Below are positions 60,093-64,000 of a stretch of 64,000 nucleotides of DNA, piece by piece. Every line of letters begins with the position of its first letter. The first letter of the stretch is position 1. This DNA is from Acanthosoma haemorrhoidale. Lineage: Eukaryota; Arthropoda; Insecta; Hemiptera; Acanthosomatidae. Under the pieces are notes generated by a model. The model ran no database searches and was not told the DNA's origin. It saw only the letters and a list, made by a program, of their open reading frames with translations. Location of the stretch: assembly GCA_930367205.1 (NCBI GenBank), contig OV884012.1:147575405-147639404 (forward strand). The letters are read 5' to 3'. The position numbers were made by a program, and so were the translations under genes.

Positions 60093-60094
<2 letters not shown>
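59396..60094 (-). pseudogene. J1 ORF1, gag-like zinc-knuckle protein, 5'-truncated
   Basis: Open for 232 codons from the truncation at 60094 to TAA at 59398-59396; the first internal ATG is at 60004. Numbering from that ATG, three zinc knuckles are visible: C20-C23-H28-C33 (C-x2-C-x4-H-x4-C), C39-C42-H46-C51 and C61-C64-H68-C75. The stretch just before them (LPLFFIDLERTP onward) matches the pre-C2HC domain known in Jockey ORF1 proteins. After the knuckles comes a basic linker, then a Pro/Ser-rich segment, and a C-terminal amphipathic Leu/Ile/Thr-rich helix near residues 163-195. The family role is binding the element RNA to form the ribonucleoprotein. The N-terminal half is missing because a J2 poly-T tract begins at 60095. 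The stop codon directly abuts ORF2 in the same frame. Confidence 0.88.
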
Positions 60095-60131
<37 letters not shown>

Positions 60132-60410
60132 CTTTATAGCCCCTTTCAATTTACAGATAATTATATACAATTATAGATCCTTAGGCGAATATATTTACAA
60201 ACTATTTTTGTATTTCCTGTAGCGTCGCTGCATTATATACAAGTTTTGTTATTTTATAAAAATTATATAATGGAATAAACAAGTATAATGATTGAACTGC
60301 CTTAATAAAGGTGATGAATAATCCCTCCCTTTTTAATAAAACTTAAAACTAACTTACATACTAATTCTTAACACAATTTTTCCCCGACAGTCTGTTGCAA
60401 TCAAGAGAAT
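60095..60410 (-). mobile_element. 5'-truncated J2 copy adjoining J1 ORF1
   Basis: A poly-T run of more than 30 bases, then TTTATAGCCCCTTTCAATTT and the J2 3' UTR to CCCCGACAGTCTGTT. It marks the point where J1 ORF1 is cut (60094). The expected J1 N-terminal coding sequence was not found on its other side, so either the J1 copy was already truncated here or a deletion accompanied the insertion. The long uninterrupted poly-T suggests that it is recent. Confidence 0.85.
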
Positions 60411-60784
60411 GCCGTATTTTTTTTTTTTGCTGATTTTTTCATTCATAAATAAAATTACATAGGATTGGTATAAAACATCTTATACTTAAAAGATAAACAG
60501 CTGCCAAGAAAATAATTCTAGCTTTGATTATAGAATTATAGAAGTACTGGTAAATATAATAAATTAATTACTTTCATTTTTCCTATGTGCAATCCATCTG
60601 TAGATAATAAGTAGTAATTAGGCATTAAATGTTCAGAAACAGTTTCTAATTGATAACTGATAACATACATATTTACGCTTTCTGTTTTTAGTAATAACGG
60701 TTCAAGATAACTTTATGGTTTCCTCGATAAAATCGCCTAAATGGACGGATGGGCATAGATTCGTAGATGGAAAGTTACGTTGCT
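60411..60784. other. No gene; second poly-T tract
   Basis: T12 at 60417-60429 directly after the J2 copy may mark another poly-A-tailed insertion, but no body is recognised. Confidence 0.35.
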
Positions 60785-60795
60785 GATATAAGAGG

Positions 60796-61355
60796 CAAGT
60801 CCTAAGAACAATAGTAAATGCCCCTTATTATGTCAGCAACAAAACCCTTCATAACGATCTTAATATACCTTACATTCTCGAACTCATCCCTTCCAAGTTC
60901 ATGAAATTCCATAGTAACCTATCCAACCACCCTAATCCCCTAGCACAGTAATTGCACTGTACCACTCATCCCTATAATCCTCCTTGGAGACTAAAACGCC
61001 AGTGGCTTCATGACAAGCTATAAATGCGTAACAGTAGGAGTCCTGGAAATGGCCAGTTTCTCCAATCATGTCCTGAGGGTATGTGGCTCTCGCGCTCTTG
61101 GTCAGCCTCCACTGGCTCTTATCCAGTGACGCGGCTGACGGAGGAGCGTGGGGGGCTTCCTCCAAGACTCCGCTTTCGCATGCGAGGAAGGTGACAATCA
61201 TGTGGACTTGGAAGGTCTCTGGGCTGTTTGTAAATACTGTATGAATGAGCGAGTGAGTGAAAATTGTAAATATGGTATGAATGAATACATTTATACAATT
61301 ACTTATTGCCCAATGAGACAGATTGTAATTTTATCATAATAAAGTGGTTTTATGA
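60796..61355 (+). mobile_element. 5'-truncated J1 copy with 11 bp target-site duplication
   Basis: Begins CAAGTCCTAAGAACAATAG (the SKVLRTI codons) and runs through the ORF2 end and 3' UTR to AATAAAGTGGTTTTATGA. Flanked by perfect GATATAAGAGG at 60785-60795 and 61356-61366. The frame in the ORF2 end is readable as NAPYYVSNKTLHNDLNIP and on to FMKFHSNLSNHPNP. One of the cleanest truncated copies. Confidence 0.94.
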
Positions 61356-61371
61356 GATATAAGAGGAAAAA

Positions 61372-61713
61372 CTAAGAAGAGAAAGAATGTGCTAAATACG
61401 ACGCCGTTGGATGCAGGAAGTGAAGATTCAATGTTCCTAACTGCCCTCCAATTGGACGTTCCATTGGATTCCATCTTGCCGTTTGTGTCCAATCGAGATT
61501 CGGATTCGCTTGCTTATCGTAGCTATGGTGACAGAAAGCCATACCCGGGAGATTTCTACCTTCGCCGGTAAAACTAATCGATGTCTTCGAGCCCTGTGAG
61601 TGAAACTTATGGTTTAAGCAATTCCCCCGGCTCGCTCTGCGCTGGTGAAAACTACCGAAATCAACAGAACAGAGAAAGTTAAAGAGCTGTTCGGTTTGAC
61701 CTCTGACACGCAC
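61372..61713 (-). other. Unrecognised 113-codon open frame in a GC-richer patch
   Basis: The ATG at 61713 opens 113 codons in a patch with near-even base composition, unlike its flanks. The product is basic and polar, with no motif that I recognise (it contains SFHQRRASRGN and ARWNPMERPIGGQLG). A 60-codon frame on the other strand overlaps it. No splice signals could be tied to other exons. It may be an exon, an element piece or chance. Confidence 0.2.
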
Positions 61714-61925
61714 CTCACGCTGTTGGAATTTTTCTTACGTCTCATCTTCACTTTTATATTCCGGCTGCTATATTTATGCCTTTTGTCAGCCATTAATAAA
61801 ATGTTTACCCACAATTTTAGATGTAAAGAAAGCAAGACTTCAGTGACAAGTGACCTGTTCTTAAGTAATATTCACACAATAATTCTATTTTATTAATTAT
61901 TCAAAATTATAGAAACATTATAGAA

Positions 61926-62034
61926 GACCAAGAGCGCGAGAGCCACAGACGCTCAGGACATGATTGGAGAAACTGGCCATTGCCATGACTCCCGCTGTCA
62001 CATATAATCACTCGAAGCCAATGTCACTTTAGTA
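61926..62034 (-). mobile_element. Internal J1 fragment without a 3' end
   Basis: GACCAAGAGCGCGAGAGCCACAG and on to GCCAATGTCACTTTAG correspond to the inner 3' UTR and last ORF2 codons of J1. The 3' end is missing, so this is a leftover of a deletion or rearrangement. Confidence 0.75.
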
Positions 62035-62457
62035 TTTATTAATTACTAATAATAATGATTTTATTGCCATTTTTATAGCCAAGGAGAAGGAAGAACAAAC
62101 GAAATACTGCACCTAATTTACAAGTAGATCCTTCACCCTCTGAGCTCAGGAAATAATTTTTTACTGATGTAGTCATTTTGATTTTTTACTTTTTATTCCA
62201 TTCTACAAATAGTTTTTCTTCGCTCACTTATGTACTCTAATTTTGGAATAAAATCGATGAGATGTTCACCTTATCTACTACTTGAATGACGATTAATCGA
62301 ACATCAACCGCTGGATTAAAAATGACGGTACTTCTAGAAACTGTCAATTTATTAGGAAACATTTGATGCTCAAATAAAGATGTTTCTTAAAAAAAAAAAA
62401 ATCACTATTGTTCGTTAAAGATGATTAGTCTAGAAACCAAATTCGGAATTCGATTAA
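62035..62457. other. No recognisable feature
   Basis: AT-rich spacer with an A12 tract near 62390. Confidence 0.45.
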
Positions 62458-62470
62458 AATAATAATTTAT

Positions 62471-63016
62471 AATAATAAAAACAATTTTATTATGATAAAA
62501 TTACAATCAGCTTCATTGGGCAATAAGTAATTGTGATAAATGTTTTCATTCATACCATATTCTGGATCTGGAGAAACAGGTCATTGCCAGGACTCCCACT
62601 GTCGCGCGTTTATGACTGTCCTAGGGGAGTAGGGTGGTTGGATAGGTTACTATGGTATTTCATGAACTTGGAAGGGATGAGTTCAAGAATGTAGGGTATA
62701 TTAAGATCGTTATGAAAGGTTTTGTTGCTGACATAATAAGGGGCACTTACTATTGTTCTCAGGACTTTGGATTGAAGGTATTGGATACACTGGATGTTCG
62801 ACGAGCTGTCACCCTATCTCTATTCCGTATGTCCAGATTGGCTTAAGTATAACTTTTTAAATTAGCAATTTATTTTCGTCTGTTTAGTTCGTTTAGCCTC
62901 GTGTGTGGGTCCCAGGCCAGCCGTTTGTCGAGATTGAAGCCTAAGTACCTTACTAACTCGGATACAGGGAGAGGAATGGAATTAAATGAAACTAGTGGAC
63001 ATGACTCGCGGCAGAG
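62471..63016 (-). mobile_element. J1 copy with internal deletions and 13 bp target-site duplication
   Basis: J1 3' end to the RT C-terminal region (up to GGACATGACTCGCGGCAGAG). Flanked by perfect AATAATAATTTAT at 62458-62470 and 63017-63029. Two internal deletions relative to other copies: about 200 bases between CATACCATAT and CTGGAGAAAC (near 62561), and about 60-70 bases between CAATTTATTTTC and GTCTGTTTAG (near 62878). The sequence reaches further 5' than most truncated copies. Confidence 0.9.
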
Positions 63017-63029
63017 AATAATAATTTAT

Positions 63030-63459
63030 GACATTCTTTAGTTTATTTTTTACTGTTTTTTTTAGTTAGATATTAAAAGTATTTATATTATAATCCATAG
63101 AGGGAAGTCTACAAATTTGGAATCACGATTTAAAAGGAAACTATTGAATGCTGGAAAGTGAGATTTTATTTTGAGGCAGATAAGATGAAATGAAGTGACA
63201 TCAACTTTCTGCCCGAAAGGTCGGATAGTTGCGGTGAAATTTTCTTTGTACTAGCTCAAAGGTTCTCACGGTACAGATATAGTCAATTGTAATGAAAGTA
63301 CTAAGTTAAGGCAAAATACGTGTATATTATATGTTATATGATAGTTTATGTTTGTTTATTACATTGTAATTGAATTGGTTTGAAGCTGGAGAGCATTTCT
63401 GGGGAGGGCATATACATAATAATTGTATAACTTTGAATTAAATAGAAATGAAAAAAGGT
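63030..63459. other. No recognisable feature
   Basis: AT-rich flank of the last J1 copy. Confidence 0.45.
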
Positions 63460-63585
63460 GGATTTACAAATAATTTACCCTTTTTCATTTCTACTACTTC
63501 ATTTCTAATTCATTTCATGGATTTACAAATAATTTCATTTCTACTACTTCATTTCTAATTCATTTCATGGATTTACAAATAATTT
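63460..63585 (+). repeat. 50 bp tandem repeat, about 2.4 copies
   Basis: CATTTCTACTACTTCATTTC, then TAATTCATTTCATGGATTTACAAATAATTT, occurs at 63486-63535 and 63536-63585, identical by eye. A partial unit (GATTTACAAATAATTTA) precedes at 63460. The identity implies recent duplication. Confidence 0.9.
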
Positions 63586-64000
63586 ATCGAAAATTATAGC
63601 TTTGTTTTGCTGATTTAATTTCAGGTCAACGAGTGCTTTTTCATTTTTCATTTCATTCATCCAAGTTTGCTCATTTAATATTTGATGTAAAACTGGTGTA
63701 ATTTTGGAATAGTTGTATCTTCTATATAGTTAGTAATAAAAATATGGAAAGTATAGAATCGAATTCAGTCTATCTTTGAGCAAACAAAGAATAAGATATT
63801 ATAAACTCAAAGGTTTGCTCATTCCTTGATAAGGGAATATATATCAATTACTTTCGTCCCATGGTGTGCAATAACGTTCCACAAAACCGAGATTACATAA
63901 GTATGTGTGTTGTCCTATTTGAACCGGCTAGTTACTTACAACTGATTTACAAATAATTTTATATAACAATTGTTTGTTAATGATTTGACAACATATGAAC
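63586..64000. other. No recognisable feature
   Basis: AT-rich to the window end. Confidence 0.45.

Larger units (their letters stand above)
56373..60094 (-). mobile_element. Jockey-like non-LTR retrotransposon (family J1), best copy
   Basis: This is the most complete copy of the dominant repeat family. Read on the minus strand it contains, in order, the zinc-knuckle part of ORF1 (60094-59396), ORF2 with endonuclease and reverse transcriptase (59395-56705), a GC-rich 3' UTR of about 330 bases and a 3' end carrying AATAAAG (at about 56382). The 5' side stops in mid-ORF1 at 60094, where the poly-T of a J2 element begins, so the promoter, 5' UTR and start of ORF1 are absent. Domain order and motifs are those of the Jockey clade of arthropods. 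Damage is light: two in-frame stops in ORF2 and a lost ORF2 start codon. It serves here as the reference for all the truncated J1 pieces in the window. The exact 3' boundary is uncertain by about 15 bases. Confidence 0.93.

Noticed and set aside
1..64000. CRISPR arrays, bacterial operons, phage or plasmid functions
   Set aside because: No regularly spaced repeats with unique spacers and no prokaryotic gene organisation; repeats found are retrotransposon copies or simple tandem repeats.

Overview
The window reads as nuclear, non-coding, transposon-littered DNA of an arthropod, most likely an insect. The base composition is strongly AT-rich and the open reading frames are short and mostly random. 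There is no operon structure or ribosome-binding-site logic. The dominant mobile elements are non-LTR retrotransposons of the Jockey type, with C2HC zinc-knuckle ORF1 and endonuclease plus reverse transcriptase ORF2, a clade typical of arthropods. I cannot name the species. I found no host protein-coding gene that I can support.

The organising theme is one Jockey-like family, called J1 here. Its richest copy runs on the minus strand at about 56373-60094. It carries the zinc-knuckle end of ORF1 and a complete-length ORF2 with two in-frame stops and a lost ATG. About 17 further pieces of J1, nearly all 5'-truncated, lie at 867-1216, 3855-4458, 5162-5525, 8010-8690, 14551-15187, 19909-20493 (interrupted), 34915-35925, 40251-40288, 47132-47929 (interrupted), 47955-48358, 50191-50822, 51852-51925, 52831-52946, 54681-54993, 60796-61355, 61926-62034 and 62471-63016. 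Four have perfect 11-13 bp target-site duplications (14551, 52831, 60796, 62471), so they are independent insertions.

A second Jockey-like family, J2 (3' end at 'GGGCTATGAAG' plus poly-A), occurs at 20135-20419, 23534-23634, 37385-37905, 38740-38835, 42113-42900, 48359-48556, 56218-56253 and 60095-60410, with a diverged relative at 47351-47697. Decayed ends of other non-LTR families are at 3290-3600, 12579-12846, 17262-17600 and 53790-54090. A decayed Ty3/Gypsy-type reverse transcriptase piece is at 15456-15711.

There are two well-defined solo LTRs with perfect 5 bp target-site duplications (6029-6593 and 30333-31050), one diverged LTR (about 39588-40225) and a short relative (11213-11422). 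The LTRs contain a TATA-like/initiator pair and, in one case, an internal tandem expansion.

Layout: 0-20 kb is repeat-rich, with a local duplication whose first copy has gained two insertions. The stretch 20-23.8 kb has nested insertions and a 259 bp tandem duplication. The stretch 24-30 kb is very AT-rich and free of recognisable elements. From 30 to 43 kb there are LTRs and J1/J2 pieces. From 47 to 48.6 kb there is a complex J1/J2 mosaic. From 50 to 63 kb J1 is dense, including the best copy. These elements do not form a pathway; they record successive retrotransposition. The near-complete J1 copy shows the machinery (RNA-binding ORF1, nicking endonuclease, reverse transcriptase) that would have produced the truncated copies in trans or in cis. 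No CRISPR array, rRNA, tRNA or bacterial-type system was seen.
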